DNA from: Treponema sp. CETP13
Lineage (GTDB): Bacteria > Spirochaetota > Spirochaetia > Treponematales > Treponemataceae
Direction of reading: 5' to 3'
Length of the DNA stretch: 64,000 nt
NCBI GenBank assembly: GCA_001885315.1
Contig: MLPZ01000005.1
Location: 122,368 to 186,367, forward strand
In this document: piece after piece, positions 30,846 to 39,963 of the stretch
Layout of the letters: each line of letters starts with the position of its first letter
Numbering within the stretch: position 1 is the first letter of the stretch
Position numbers and translations under genes: made by a program
Notes under the pieces: generated by a model
The model's input: only the letters and a program-made list of their open reading frames with translations
Told to the model about the DNA's origin: nothing
Databases searched by the model: none

Positions 30846-32303
30846 TTACATAGAGTCTTTTTTCATTTTCTTAATTAGCTTATTAAGATTTACCGTTGCA
30901 AACTTTGTCGCATAGTCACTCACAGCATAAGGAATTATCAGATCATTTCCATGTACCATTGCTCCGCAAGTATAGACAACATTTGGTACATAGCCATCAC
31001 GCTCTGATTCCTCTGGTTCTAGCAGTGGCTGTGCGAGACGCGCAATGACACGTGACGGATCATCTATATCAAGCAAAAAAGCTCCAATAGAATATCTACG
31101 AATAGCCCCAACCCCATGACTAATAACCAGCCAGCCATATTTTGTCTCTATTGGAGAACCACACGTTCCTATTTTCATATATTCCCATGGGTTTGATGGA
31201 CTTACTAGCAATTTAGTTTCATACCAAAAGTCAATATTATCCGAATACATTAAAAAAATATTTTCATCATCTTGACGAGAAAGCATAGCATATTTACCGT
31301 TAATTTTTCGCGGAAACAGCGCCATTCCCTTATTTTGCACAGCCTGTCCATTAAGTGTCGAAAACTGAAAATTAATAAAATCCTTTGTTTTTAGAAGTTG
31401 AGGTAGAGTTATTTTACCATCATAGGCTGTATATGTAGCATAATACATATAAGAGCCATCATTTTCTGTAAAACGAACAAAGCGAGCATCTTCAATCCCG
31501 TTACTCTGACTCGGGCCAGAAGGGAAAAGAATTCTTTGAGAGAGTTTGCTTTTACCCGTAAAATGGACTTCATAATTCGACTCTGCAAGAAGCATAATAG
31601 CTTGACAAGAATGTTCCACATGCATGTCTCCTTGTAAGCCATTTTCACATTCTTGTTTTAATATGGCCTTTAAATCGTTAAGAACAAACACATCGGGGAG
31701 TAAACTAATAACATACCGACTAAAATCGTCATTTATACCTGTCTCTTGCAATTTTTGCAAAAACAATTGTTTTTCATATCCACTATTTTGATTTCGCTTT
31801 GCCTGTAACGTAAAAGGAACAGGATCATCTAGTTGTATATTATTCATAGAATCTAGTATTCCTGTCCTAAATGTGATTGAAGATATATGCCCTTCTCCTG
31901 TTGCACGTAAACTTAAAATAAAACGTATCGAACCTTTTGGAACTCCCGTTTGATCTGGATGCACAACAATAGATGGATTAAATAAGGCAGCTGCCTCTGG
32001 AGCATATTCCATTAAAAAATATGAACCTATTAAAGCTTTACGTTTAAAAGAAATCTTTTCATTTATATTCAAGTTTTCTTTTACTTGCTCAAATCGATCT
32101 AGAATAATTTTTTCGATATTTTCATGTCGCTTTGCAAAATCATTAATTACTTTGATATACATTTTACTCACTTCACGTTCAGTAAGTGCAAGTATACTAT
32201 CAACAACGCGTTGAGCACTTTCGTTTCGCGAAGTATAAAATGGACGAAGAAAAACACGATAAAGATCTGGTTTTATTACGATAGAATGTCTGTTAATTTT
32301 CAT
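30846..32303 (-). CDS. Glycoside hydrolase family 130-type protein (beta-mannoside phosphorylase family)
   Basis: The central region (RFVRFTENDGSYMYYATYTAYDGK, PRKINGKYAMLSRQDDENIFLMYSDNIDFW, EYMKIGTCGSPIETKYGWLVISHGV, YVPNVVYTCGAMVHGNDLIIPYAVSD) matches the five-bladed propeller of GH130. These enzymes phosphorolyse or hydrolyse beta-mannosides. An N-terminal helical extension of about 120 residues precedes the propeller, as in one GH130 subgroup. Its ATG overlaps the stop of the glycosyltransferase gene (ATGA), so the two are coupled and probably act on one glycan. Exact substrate unknown. Confidence 0.8.
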   Translation of the reverse strand: MKINRHSIVIKPDLYRVFLRPFYTSRNESAQRVVDSILALTEREVSKMYIKVINDFAKRHENIEKIILDRFEQVKENLNINEKISFKRKALIGSYFLMEYAPEAAALFNPSIVVHPDQTGVPKGSIRFILSLRATGEGHISSITFRTGILDSMNNIQLDDPVPFTLQAKRNQNSGYEKQLFLQKLQETGINDDFSRYVISLLPDVFVLNDLKAILKQECENGLQGDMHVEHSCQAIMLLAESNYEVHFTGKSKLSQRILFPSGPSQSNGIEDARFVRFTENDGSYMYYATYTAYDGKITLPQLLKTKDFINFQFSTLNGQAVQNKGMALFPRKINGKYAMLSRQDDENIFLMYSDNIDFWYETKLLVSPSNPWEYMKIGTCGSPIETKYGWLVISHGVGAIRRYSIGAFLLDIDDPSRVIARLAQPLLEPEESERDGYVPNVVYTCGAMVHGNDLIIPYAVSDYATKFATVNLNKLIKKMKKDSM

Positions 32304-34585
32304 TTATAATCACCTTTCTTATATACTGATTCACTTGCACTTAAAACAGTCTGTAATTCGGTTAAAGAAAGTAAGTATGCAAGAGTTGATTCGCAACCTT
32401 CATTTTGATTTATTCTATCTATATGCAATCCATCATGACACCCACCTGTACTTTGGTCATACAGAGGAATTCCTACATCGTTTCGACCTAAAAACCAATC
32501 AAAAGCACGATATGCTTCCTGCAACCAATAGCTATCGTCAGTGACCCTATACGCTGCTATACATGCAGAAATGGTAGTTTGCGCTTCAATTGGTTGTTGG
32601 TCAAAAATAGCACGATTTTCTCCTCTTTTATAAAATCCATTTGTTCCAATTGGCCTAAACCAACCTTTTTTAGCTGTTTGAACAGAAATAAGCCATTTTA
32701 GCGATTTTATACCTACTTCGAGTACCGCCTTATTTTGCATTGCATCTCCACTTCTAATAAGAGCATGTGAAATGCGAGCATTGGCATACGTTAGACTATC
32801 TTCAAACCAAAGCCAATCTTTTTTAGAGTTTGTCACAAAAAGATCCATGAGTTTGTTTGTCAAAGATTCACGTAGCTGACTAACATAACGGTCTCCATCA
32901 AATCGCGTAAGATATTCATCTATACCAAGTAATACAGAAGCCCATGCACGAGGAAATAAAAAGTCATTAACACATGTAAGTGAATGCTCGAAAAGATCTG
33001 TAGCAAGCATTCTCATGCCAGCTTGACGACAATGTTCTATGCAATAACCAAGTGCCCAAATTGCATGTGCATGAGAATCCTCAGAGCCTTGAGACTTAAC
33101 CCACGTTCTATCAAAATTCATAAAGTTGCGAAAGCGCTTTGTTGTTGGGTCAAAAGCATAATTGATAAAGGCTAAATAAGTTGATATTAGATTACTAATT
33201 TCTGGGCTACCATTACCCGTTTCTTGTAGCATCAATGCAAGAATAAGTGCGCGAGCATTGTCATCTGTACAATAGCCTTCAGAAAATCGAGGAACAGTAA
33301 AACTAGCATGCTGAAAAATACCAGTAGAATCACTTAATCTAAAAAGATGATCAAGACGTAAGTTTGGAAGAAAATCCGACTGTTCATCAAGGGTTCTAAA
33401 AGGAGCTACTTTTCCGCCTATTCGATGATAATCAACCTCTGCCTGATAAAACGAATCCATATATTTATGAGCAACAGCACTCCAAACCATATCTCTTCCA
33501 AGCTGATAAGCCTTTTTACGCATTTGCTGACGGGCATCATCATCACCGAGAAGTTTTATAACAGATTCTGCTATTGCATGAGAGTCCCTAAAAGGAACAA
33601 GCGAGCCTCTTCCATCTGCAAGAAGTTCTGCTGCATGCCAATACGGTGTAGAAATAACCGCATTTCCCATTCCAAATGCATACGCAAGAGTTCCAGAAGT
33701 TATCTGTGTTTCGGTAAGGTAAGGCGTAATATAAATATCAGCAGCCCCAATAAATCTAAGCAATTCATCAAATTCAACAAACCGATTAAAAAAAACAACG
33801 TGTTTTTGCACTCCCAATTTTTGGGCAATATGCTTTAAATGTAATCGATATTGCTCCCCTTCATCTCGTAACAAATTAGGATGCGTTTGTCCAACAACAA
33901 TAAATACAACATCAGGATTTTTTTCTATTATAGCAGGCAAAGCTTCGAGTACATATTCAATTCCTTTATTTGGTGAAAGTAGCCCAAAAGTTAGTAATAC
34001 CTGTTTTCCACTAACACCAAATTCATCCTTAAAGCGATCTGAATTTGTGAAAGAAATTTCAGGGATTCCATGAGGAATAACATCAATTTTTGATGCTGGT
34101 ACGTTATATGTATTTAATAAAATCTCTCGACCTTTTTGTGCCATAGTAATAACACGCGTCGACAATCGAATTAACTCATTCATTACTCGACGCTGTTCGG
34201 CAGTAGGATTTTGTAAGATAGTATGCAACGTTGTGACTATAGGCATATTAGCTTGTTGCATTAATGCAAGGACGTGACTTCCAGATTTTCCGCCATAAAT
34301 ACCAAACTCGTGCTCAACGCAAAGAATATCTACATCAGTGATATTAAGAAAATCGGCAGCGCGAAGATAGGATGATAAATCTGATTCAGCAATTTCGAAG
34401 CGAACTTCTTGTGGATATGCATACCCTGCAGCAGTGTCATTTACTGGCACAACTAAGCATTGTGAGTTTGGGTATGCAGTTGCAATAGAAGTACATAAAT
34501 CTTTAGTAAAAGTTGCAATTCCACATTTTCGTGGCAAATAATCACCAAGGAATGCAATTTTATTTAGTGATACTTTTTTTTTCAT
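32300..34585 (-). CDS. GT4 glycosyltransferase fused to a C-terminal alpha-helical (six-hairpin-like) domain
   Basis: Residues 1-375 are a GT-B glycosyltransferase of family 4: AFLGDYLPRKCGIATFTKDL, EHEFGIYGGKSGSHVL, IDVIPHGIPE, LLTFGLLSPNKGIEYVLEALP, and the distal E-x7-E region in ITSGTLAYAFGMGNAVIST. Residues about 400-761 look like an (alpha/alpha)6 barrel (CTDDNARALILALML, HAHAIWALGYCIEH, WLWFEDSLTYANARISHALI), related to glycan-processing domains. The fusion next to a GH130 protein suggests turnover of a mannoside-type glycan. GAAGGAG precedes the start. Function inferred by family only. Confidence 0.82.
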   Translation of the reverse strand: MKKKVSLNKIAFLGDYLPRKCGIATFTKDLCTSIATAYPNSQCLVVPVNDTAAGYAYPQEVRFEIAESDLSSYLRAADFLNITDVDILCVEHEFGIYGGKSGSHVLALMQQANMPIVTTLHTILQNPTAEQRRVMNELIRLSTRVITMAQKGREILLNTYNVPASKIDVIPHGIPEISFTNSDRFKDEFGVSGKQVLLTFGLLSPNKGIEYVLEALPAIIEKNPDVVFIVVGQTHPNLLRDEGEQYRLHLKHIAQKLGVQKHVVFFNRFVEFDELLRFIGAADIYITPYLTETQITSGTLAYAFGMGNAVISTPYWHAAELLADGRGSLVPFRDSHAIAESVIKLLGDDDARQQMRKKAYQLGRDMVWSAVAHKYMDSFYQAEVDYHRIGGKVAPFRTLDEQSDFLPNLRLDHLFRLSDSTGIFQHASFTVPRFSEGYCTDDNARALILALMLQETGNGSPEISNLISTYLAFINYAFDPTTKRFRNFMNFDRTWVKSQGSEDSHAHAIWALGYCIEHCRQAGMRMLATDLFEHSLTCVNDFLFPRAWASVLLGIDEYLTRFDGDRYVSQLRESLTNKLMDLFVTNSKKDWLWFEDSLTYANARISHALIRSGDAMQNKAVLEVGIKSLKWLISVQTAKKGWFRPIGTNGFYKRGENRAIFDQQPIEAQTTISACIAAYRVTDDSYWLQEAYRAFDWFLGRNDVGIPLYDQSTGGCHDGLHIDRINQNEGCESTLAYLLSLTELQTVLSASESVYKKGDYK

Positions 34586-34608
34586 ATGATTATCTCCTTC
34601 GTATTCTT

Positions 34609-34663
34609 TTTCTTGTACAAAGTACTAGTTAGAAACGATTAGATAATGTAAATGTACAAGAAA
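34609..34663. promoter_or_regulatory. Paired TTGTACAA-type operator candidates upstream of the GT4-GH130 operon
   Basis: TTTCTTGTACA (34609-34619) and TGTACAAGAAA (34653-34663) are perfect reverse complements 33 nt apart. Each sits on its own palindromic TGTACA core, so they look like two regulator sites or one large hairpin. The rest of the 34586-34856 gap holds only AT-rich sequence. Confidence 0.4.
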
Positions 34664-34856
34664 ACATTCGTCTGATTAGGCAACCATATATTGGCACGCA
34701 ACGACAAACTACTGTTAGTATACACTAAAATAGAAAATTGGTTAAGTAACTATACCTTTTGTATAAAAATCGAGTATTTCGAGATATTTCTTACTTATTT
34801 TCTGTCATTTTATCTTAAAAATTTGAGTGAATGATTCTCCTACGATTAAAACAAAA

Positions 34857-36977
34857 TTATACTTTAAATAAATCTACTTGCTCACCAATATTAGCAATTG
34901 TATTACGTACCTTTTTAACTACTCCAGACAACAGGGTACTATTTTGTTTAACTTTTTTTGCACCTACGCTCATCTGTGACATATTATCTTTCATGTTCAA
35001 AGTTGAGTCCTGAAGTCTTCTTACTTCATCAAGAATAGCGCTACTTCCAGTTGCCATTTCTGAAGAAGCATTTCTAACTTCTGCTGTACTATCATTCATA
35101 GAATGAAGAGCTTCTGTAATTTGCTTTGAGCCTTCTTGTTGTTCTTCCATAGCATTTTTTATTTGACGTACTAATTCATCCACACTTTCTATTTCTTCAA
35201 AAACAGAACCAAAAGTTTCACTAGATTCAGCAGAAGCAGAAACAAGATCGATAATAGACTCGTTTATTAATTTTATTTGCTCACCTATTTTTTTTGACTC
35301 TGCAGTCGAGGTTACCGCAAGTTTTCTAATTTCATCTGCAACAACACTAAACCCTTTTCCGGCCTCTCCTGCATGCGCTGCCTCGATAGCAGCATTCATA
35401 GCAAGTAAATTTGTTTGACTTGCTATAGTTGCAATACTAGCATTCGCATTTTGTAACTTATCAGAATTACTTTCGATATTTTTAATTTTAACAGTAACAT
35501 CTTCTTGTTTTTCAGAACCTGTCTTTGCTTTTTCTTCTAAAAGATCAAAAGCGGTAGCCATTTTTTCTACAGATTCCTCTACTGAGCCTATGTTCACCAT
35601 CATCTGTTCAACAGCAGCAGAAGCCTGGGTAACACCAGAAGACTGAGTTTCTACCATTTTTTCCAAAGAAGAAATATTAGAAGAAATTTGATTTATTGCC
35701 CCAGCAGTTTCTTCGACACCCGCAGACTGATTAATAATAGAATCATTTAAAGCATTTATTTGTACAATAATTTGTTCTATTGCAACTCCTGTCTCTTGCG
35801 CTTCGTTAGCAAGTTCATTTCCTGCTAAGGCTAATATTGCTTTTGAATCCTTAAGTTCCTTCATAATCGATTGTAACTTTCCGATAAAATTATTAAACCC
35901 ATCAACTACAGAACCTATTTCGTTATTTGAAGTTATTTCTATCCTTTTAGTAAGATCAGCATTGCCAGAGGCAATCTCAGTTATTAAACTTTCAACTGTT
36001 TTAAGAGGTTTTAACGAATAGAAAATAATCAATCCACTAATTAAAAGTATAAATACTAAAACAATAATTCCAGTAACAAACATCATATGCATAACATTAG
36101 TTGCTGCTTGATAAACCTGATCTTCAAAAACAAAAAGTCCAAAACTCCAAGAAGTTCCCTCTATAGGAGCATACACTGCAATTTCAGATTCCCCTTGAAA
36201 CCCAGTCACCCACATATGACCAATTTCACCTGCGGTCATTTTTCTTGCAAGTTCTGTAATATCGGCATGTTCATCACTTAAACTAGTTAGTAAATCTTTA
36301 TAAATTAAACTTCTATCATTGTGAGAGATTATCTTTCCATTTCCCCCAAGCAACATGGCAAATCCAGTCCTTCCAATTTCAATCTCACTTACTTTTTTTT
36401 GTAATTCCATTAATGATACATCTGCACCAAAAAAACCTATTGTTTTTCCGTCCTTTTTTACAGCCCTTATGACTTCTATTATCGGCTTACCTGTTACTTT
36501 ATCTATGATCGGATCACTAACATATTCATCTTTTCCATCTATAAAAATAGCTTTATAATAATCTCTATCTGAAACAACAACAACAGAACCTGTATCAATA
36601 TAGGCCAATCCAACATTGTTGCAATAAAAAACAGACATAAAGTCATCACTACGAACATCTGCATGAGACCTTAACCATTGAACAATTTGCTTAGTATCAC
36701 CAGTTTTAGAAACATCTGCATTCACATATTGACTCATTTCATTTTTTGCAGTTTTTATATACCGTGAAAAATAACTAGAATATGCAAAAGTTGTTTCTGT
36801 TGCATCTTGTATATAGGCAGATTCTAAAAAGTTTTTTGATTTATAAGATACAATTAGTAATTGTACCGTCGAAAGTACAAAAAACACTCCAAAAATGGTT
36901 ACTATAAAAAAAACAATAAGTTTCGTTTTTCTTTTGCTATTTACATCTGTTTTTTGTTCTAAATCTTTTGTTATCAT
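34857..36977 (-). CDS. Methyl-accepting chemotaxis protein with a dCache sensor
   Basis: A transmembrane chemoreceptor of 706 residues. TM1 is at about 20-42, a periplasmic Cache domain at about 45-295 ([37 protein letters not shown]), TM2 at about 298-320, HAMP at 320-370, then the signalling coiled coil with the invariant tip [23 protein letters not shown]. No CheR-binding pentapeptide is at the C-terminus. A GAGGAAT Shine-Dalgarno precedes the ATG. Ligand unknown. Confidence 0.95.
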   Translation of the reverse strand: MITKDLEQKTDVNSKRKTKLIVFFIVTIFGVFFVLSTVQLLIVSYKSKNFLESAYIQDATETTFAYSSYFSRYIKTAKNEMSQYVNADVSKTGDTKQIVQWLRSHADVRSDDFMSVFYCNNVGLAYIDTGSVVVVSDRDYYKAIFIDGKDEYVSDPIIDKVTGKPIIEVIRAVKKDGKTIGFFGADVSLMELQKKVSEIEIGRTGFAMLLGGNGKIISHNDRSLIYKDLLTSLSDEHADITELARKMTAGEIGHMWVTGFQGESEIAVYAPIEGTSWSFGLFVFEDQVYQAATNVMHMMFVTGIIVLVFILLISGLIIFYSLKPLKTVESLITEIASGNADLTKRIEITSNNEIGSVVDGFNNFIGKLQSIMKELKDSKAILALAGNELANEAQETGVAIEQIIVQINALNDSIINQSAGVEETAGAINQISSNISSLEKMVETQSSGVTQASAAVEQMMVNIGSVEESVEKMATAFDLLEEKAKTGSEKQEDVTVKIKNIESNSDKLQNANASIATIASQTNLLAMNAAIEAAHAGEAGKGFSVVADEIRKLAVTSTAESKKIGEQIKLINESIIDLVSASAESSETFGSVFEEIESVDELVRQIKNAMEEQQEGSKQITEALHSMNDSTAEVRNASSEMATGSSAILDEVRRLQDSTLNMKDNMSQMSVGAKKVKQNSTLLSGVVKKVRNTIANIGEQVDLFKV

Positions 36978-37195
36978 GTTTGTATTCCTCTATGTATAGT
37001 AGTAATCTTATAAACAAATATTTTTAATTAATAATAAAAAAATTATTGATACTTATACTATCATACCAAATAAAACATGTCAGTAACATTATTAGACTTT
37101 TGGGTAAAATAAGAGGAAAATATTATAATTAATTTTTTTTGATATTGATAAAGTTTCTTTTTTAGCTAGAAAACAATAAATCCGTCTACAATTTG

Positions 37196-37603
37196 TTAAA
37201 AAACATCATGTTCATTAAGAAATGAAGAGTATTTTTTATCAGATCCATTAATATGATTTTGGAGCCAATCACTAAGAAAATTCATAATATCGATAGATAA
37301 ACCAAATTTTTCGTTTTTGAAGCCTTCTTGGAATTCCTTTACTTTTTTTACAAAAAGAGCATGTTCTTCTTTTTGAAGTGCTAACTCAGGATAATTATAT
37401 TTTTCTAAAAGAGCTTCTTCTGTGTTAAAGTGAATAACAGTATAGTCTGCAAGTCCCTTTATTATTTCACTAAGTATCTCTTTACTTTTTCCTTGTAGCA
37501 TTGCCTCGTGTAACTCATTTATAAAATCGACAAGTTTATGATGTTGTTCATCAATTTTACATACATTAACACTAAATGCATCGGACCAAACAATAAGAGC
37601 CAT
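37196..37603 (-). CDS. Bacteriohemerythrin
   Basis: A diiron O2-binding four-helix protein of 135 residues. Iron ligands are in place: a histidine in KIDEQHHKLVDFINELH, H and E in VIHFNTEEALLEKY, a histidine in KEEHALF, and H and D in LQNHINGSDKKY. GGAGG precedes the start. It probably binds or senses oxygen in a microaerotolerant cell and lies beside a chemoreceptor. Confidence 0.93.
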   Translation of the reverse strand: MALIVWSDAFSVNVCKIDEQHHKLVDFINELHEAMLQGKSKEILSEIIKGLADYTVIHFNTEEALLEKYNYPELALQKEEHALFVKKVKEFQEGFKNEKFGLSIDIMNFLSDWLQNHINGSDKKYSSFLNEHDVF

Positions 37604-37808
37604 ATAAGCCTCCTGTAATATTAGATATTATTGTGTGTATGCTAACGTATCTACACTTTTTTTTCAACGATTTAGAAGATTATATTTCCTAGTATGTTTG
37701 ACGATACCGGCACTAATTGCCATCTAGAAATAGTTGACGATACCTCTATACGATAAGGGGTTTGTTAAATTAATTTTTTAATGGTAAGATATTTATAAGG
37801 AGCGTTTT

Positions 37809-38200
37809 ATGAAAAAGGTGGAAAATATAAGTTAGTAGTAAGTATTCAAGATGATAAAGTAGGTTTTTTCCTTAGAGGGGTAGATAAACCAATTATGACT
37901 AAAGTTAGAGGCAAAGTAACTATTGAAAATACCCCAGAGATTGAAAAAATTGATTTACTTGTCTGCAAAAGACCAATCGATAAAGACTATCAAGAAATTG
38001 AAACAGAAGAAGTCTATATTAGTAAAAGCACTGTCTTTTCGTCTAATCCAACAGAAGAGGAAGCAAATTTCTTATTAAAGAAAAAAGCTCTTGAAATTGG
38101 AGCCGATGCCATTATTGATGTATATTATGAAAGTGGAAAAAATATGTCTTCATGGGGATTTCTTACAGCAAATGGCATAGCTATTAAATACATAGACTAA
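37809..38200 (+). pseudogene. Small conserved protein with a frameshift in an A run
   Basis: AAGGAG then ATG AAA AAG opens a frame that stops after eight codons. With one extra A in the A5 run at 37812-37816, the start would join the long frame reading MKKGGKYKLVV... and continue uninterrupted to 38200 for about 130 residues. As it stands, only the frame from the internal ATG at 37895 (101 residues) can be translated, and that ATG has no Shine-Dalgarno. The C-terminal part (KKKALEIGADAIIDVYYESG) resembles YbjQ-like heavy-metal-binding folds, weakly. A decayed gene, a phase-variable gene or a base-calling error are all possible. Confidence 0.6.
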
Positions 38201-38232
38201 AGCATGATTGGATGTGGTCAAAGTACAATTTA

Positions 38233-38503
38233 TTATATCTGTTTTTTCTTTGGCCACTCTGGAAACTCAACTCTATTTACATCACATTGGTATGGCTAAT
38301 GCGCCATCATACGAAATTAGCGCTTTTAACTCTGAATTTTCTAGGTCAATCGTAGTAACAACTTCTTGAAACAGCGAGCCATTGTAATCATTTAAATCAA
38401 TCTGTTTTAAAGAAATATTAAGTGGCTCTTTATCATCAGGCCAAATAAAACTACCAATAGGCAATAAGAATGTTAACCATGCAGGGTATAAATTGGGGCA
38501 CTA
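38233..38503 (-). pseudogene. Remnant of an unrecognised gene with frameshift
   Basis: A minus-strand frame is open from 38503 (just after a TAG) to a TGA at 38282, reading LLPIGSFIWPDDKEPLNIS and ending ALAIPM. Skipping one base near the end continues into CDVNRVEFPEWPKKKQI and a stop at 38233, a convincing protein terminus. No proper start codon or Shine-Dalgarno is present. Probably a broken gene that lost its 5' end. Confidence 0.4.
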
Positions 38504-38638
38504 GAAATATAAACTTGATAATTTTTTATTATTTTCCCTAAAAACTAATATTAATAATTTATCAAATTTTATTTGCTGACTATTACTGCAGGTATATACT
38601 ATTAGTTAGCGAAAGAGGTGTGTTTAACTTTTCATTTT

Positions 38639-38931
38639 TCAAGATTTATACTCCTCTTTTCTTTTTGGATTCATTGGAAACCACCCTTTTTCTACTCTTT
38701 TTTTCTGATGAAATAATTCTCCAATACTCCACAATAATGAAAACCCAAGAATTCCTAATCCCAATCTCACAATGTAATTAGGTATAAATACAGCAAAACC
38801 ACATGATATTAAACCAAGAATACTGGCCATATCTTAATTCCAAAATAATACTCACCTTTAATAACTACAGGATGTAGTACTCCTATAATCAAAAAAGCTA
38901 ATAAGCCTATTAGTAATCCATCAATATGCAT
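38639..38931 (-). pseudogene. DUF4491-family small membrane protein, split by a frameshift
   Basis: The 5' half starts at the ATG at 38931 with GAGAGGAG upstream and reads MHIDGLLIGLLAFLIIGVLHPVVIKGEYYFG to IWPVFLV then stops. The 3' half in another frame reads LISCGFAVFIPNYIV, LWSIGELFHQKKRVEKGWFPMNPKRK. Together they match the DUF4491 layout from memory (HP.VIK.EYYFG, WSIGELF, GWFP.NPKR). Adding one T to the TTT near 38822 would restore a single frame of about 97 residues. The family has no known function. Confidence 0.7.
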
Positions 38932-38980
38932 TTTAATGCTCCTCTCAAAGTAAATTATTTTCTTATTTATATTTATACCC

Positions 38981-39088
38981 TTATTCTTTTTGGAATGAAT
39001 CAATTTCAATCATGTTACATTCAAGGTCTGCTATATAATACCTTCTTTGTCCCCAAGGTTCTGTGGTAGGTTCAAGGGTTGTAAAGAA
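38981..39088 (-). pseudogene. C-terminal fragment of a VOC/glyoxalase-family protein
   Basis: The minus-strand frame ends TTLEPTTEPWGQRRYYIADLE then NMIEIDSFQKE and a TAA at 38981. EPWGQRRYYIAD.E.N.IEI is the typical C-terminus of a VOC metalloenzyme. Everything upstream is missing: the frame runs straight into the ssrA terminator. A truncated gene left at the ssrA junction. Confidence 0.6.
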
Positions 39089-39090
39089 AC

Positions 39091-39123
39091 AAAAAAAACA
39101 CGGTAAAAAACCGTGTTTTTTTT
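39091..39123 (-). terminator. ssrA terminator
   Basis: On the minus strand AACACGGT and ACCGTGTT form a hairpin followed by T's, immediately after the tmRNA 3' end. A runs on both sides make it potentially bidirectional. Confidence 0.85.
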
Positions 39124-39124
39124 A

Positions 39125-39510
39125 TGGAGATGGGGAGAATCGAACTCCCGTCCAAGTGTGCGGACCAGAGACGTCTACAGGTTTAGTAATGCGAGGTAGT
39201 TGTCGGGCGCGCGGTAGCAGCATCACAAGCATCGGCACCGTATTCCGATATCTAATTTTCCTTTACAAGTGCCGGAAACCTCATAAAGTAAGTCCTGATC
39301 AGTTACAAGATATCAAGCCGTTCAGAACGGCACAACTTGAATCCCGTGTTATGCAGCTAGAGCGAAATCTAATTCGTCGTTAGCAGCTGCAAAAACATTG
39401 TCATCTTCTTTTTTGAAAGTGGCAATTATAAGTTTGTCTCTTTAGAGTTTGGACGTACTCACCTGCAGTCTAAAACCACGAATCACACCTGTCGAAACCG
39501 GTGCACCCCC
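39125..39510 (-). ncRNA. ssrA: Transfer-messenger RNA (tmRNA)
   Basis: Rescues stalled ribosomes with SmpB. On the minus strand the 5' end reads GGGGGTGCACCGGTTTCGAC and the 3' end has the T arm GGGAGTTCGATTCTCCC followed by CATCTCCA. GGGGGUG pairs with CAUCUCC, with two G-U wobbles, to make the acceptor stem, giving about 386 nt. The tag frame (39390-39349) reads GCA GCT GCT AAC GAC GAA TTA GAT TTC GCT CTA GCT GCA TAA, i.e. a peptide ending NDELDFALAA. CCA is not encoded after the discriminator A and must be added. Plus-strand frames across it are spurious. Confidence 0.95.
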
Positions 39511-39531
39511 AAGCTTTAGAACTTCTACCTG

Positions 39532-39560
39532 AATATACTCAGTTTTTTGGCATCTGTCAA
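39532..39560 (-). promoter_or_regulatory. ssrA promoter
   Basis: On the minus strand a perfect TTGACA (39560-39555), a 17-nt spacer and TATATT (39537-39532). About 21 nt separate the -10 from the mature 5' end, as expected for RNase P processing. Confidence 0.85.
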
Positions 39561-39602
39561 GTTTTAACATTCTTTTGTCAACAAATCGGTATATATTCGT
39601 CT

Positions 39603-39646
39603 TATAAGGATGTTGGTAAAAGTTCGCTTGTTACTGCATCCTTATA
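39603..39646 (+). other. Inverted repeat at the start of a structured plus-strand leader
   Basis: TATAAGGATG and CATCCTTATA form a perfect 10-bp stem around a 24-nt loop. It precedes the leader ORF and terminator at 39683-39785. It could be the first stem of a regulatory leader or small RNA. I found no convincing promoter for it. Confidence 0.4.
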
Positions 39647-39682
39647 GGCGCTAAAGAAAAATTATCTTCTGGAGAAGAAAGT

Positions 39683-39739
39683 ATGACCTCTTTTGTGCCG
39701 TATCTTTTTAGAGCCGAAGAAATTTCTTTAAAGCCGTAA
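39683..39739 (+). CDS. Possible 18-residue leader peptide
   Basis: ATG at 39683 with GGAG 8 nt upstream, encoding MTSFVPYLFRAEEISLKP and TAA. It ends 5 nt before a strong terminator. Codons 2-4 (ACCTCTTT, 39686-39693) are complementary to the 5' arm of that terminator (AAAGAGGT, 39744-39751). This is the layout of a translation-coupled attenuator, but no obvious regulated gene lies directly downstream. Confidence 0.35.
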   Translation: MTSFVPYLFRAEEISLKP

Positions 39740-39743
39740 TCTT

Positions 39744-39785
39744 AAAGAGGTTCCCACCGGTCCTAAAGGGAGCCTCTTTTTTTAT
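39744..39785 (+). terminator. Strong rho-independent terminator of the leader region
   Basis: AAAGAGGTTCCC pairs with GGGAGCCTCTTT over 12 bp (one G-U) around a 12-nt loop and is followed by a run of T. Its 5' arm can alternatively pair with 39686-39693. Confidence 0.85.
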
Positions 39786-39889
39786 GTTCATTATTCATAC
39801 AGCGAGCCTCCCGTGTTGTTGTGTGATAGATGATACAAGCAAAATCCTTACTGGGATAGTCCTGGGGCTTAGGTCAATAGGTTTCAGGA

Positions 39890-39963
39890 ACTTTTGCCCT
39901 TAATGGGTTAAGGCAAAAGTCGTTAGCGCTGCTTTTGCCTTGATAGGTTCGATTCCTATCAAG
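39890..39963 (+). promoter_or_regulatory. Structured parA leader with mutually exclusive hairpins
   Basis: ACTTTTGCC (39890-39898) and CTTTTGCC (39932-39939) can each pair with GGCAAAAGT (39912-39920), so hairpins 1:2 and 2:3 compete. A third hairpin, CTTGATAGG / CCTATCAAG (39939-39963), closes the loop TTCGATT and looks like a tRNA T arm. GCCCTT (39896-39901) and AAGGGC (39961-39966) could close an outer stem. parA starts 52 nt later. Possible roles are an attenuator, a plasmid incompatibility RNA target or a recombination site. Nothing else gene-like is seen between 39786 and 40014. Confidence 0.5.

Noticed and set aside
37698..37744. Direct repeat TTGACGATACC, 36 bp apart
   Set aside because: Could be a -35 or regulator site, but no matching -10 was found and two copies of an 11-mer are weak evidence.
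39063..39383. Plus-strand frame of 106 codons across ssrA
   Set aside because: It is antisense to a clear tmRNA gene; the encoded sequence is only the complement of conserved RNA parts.
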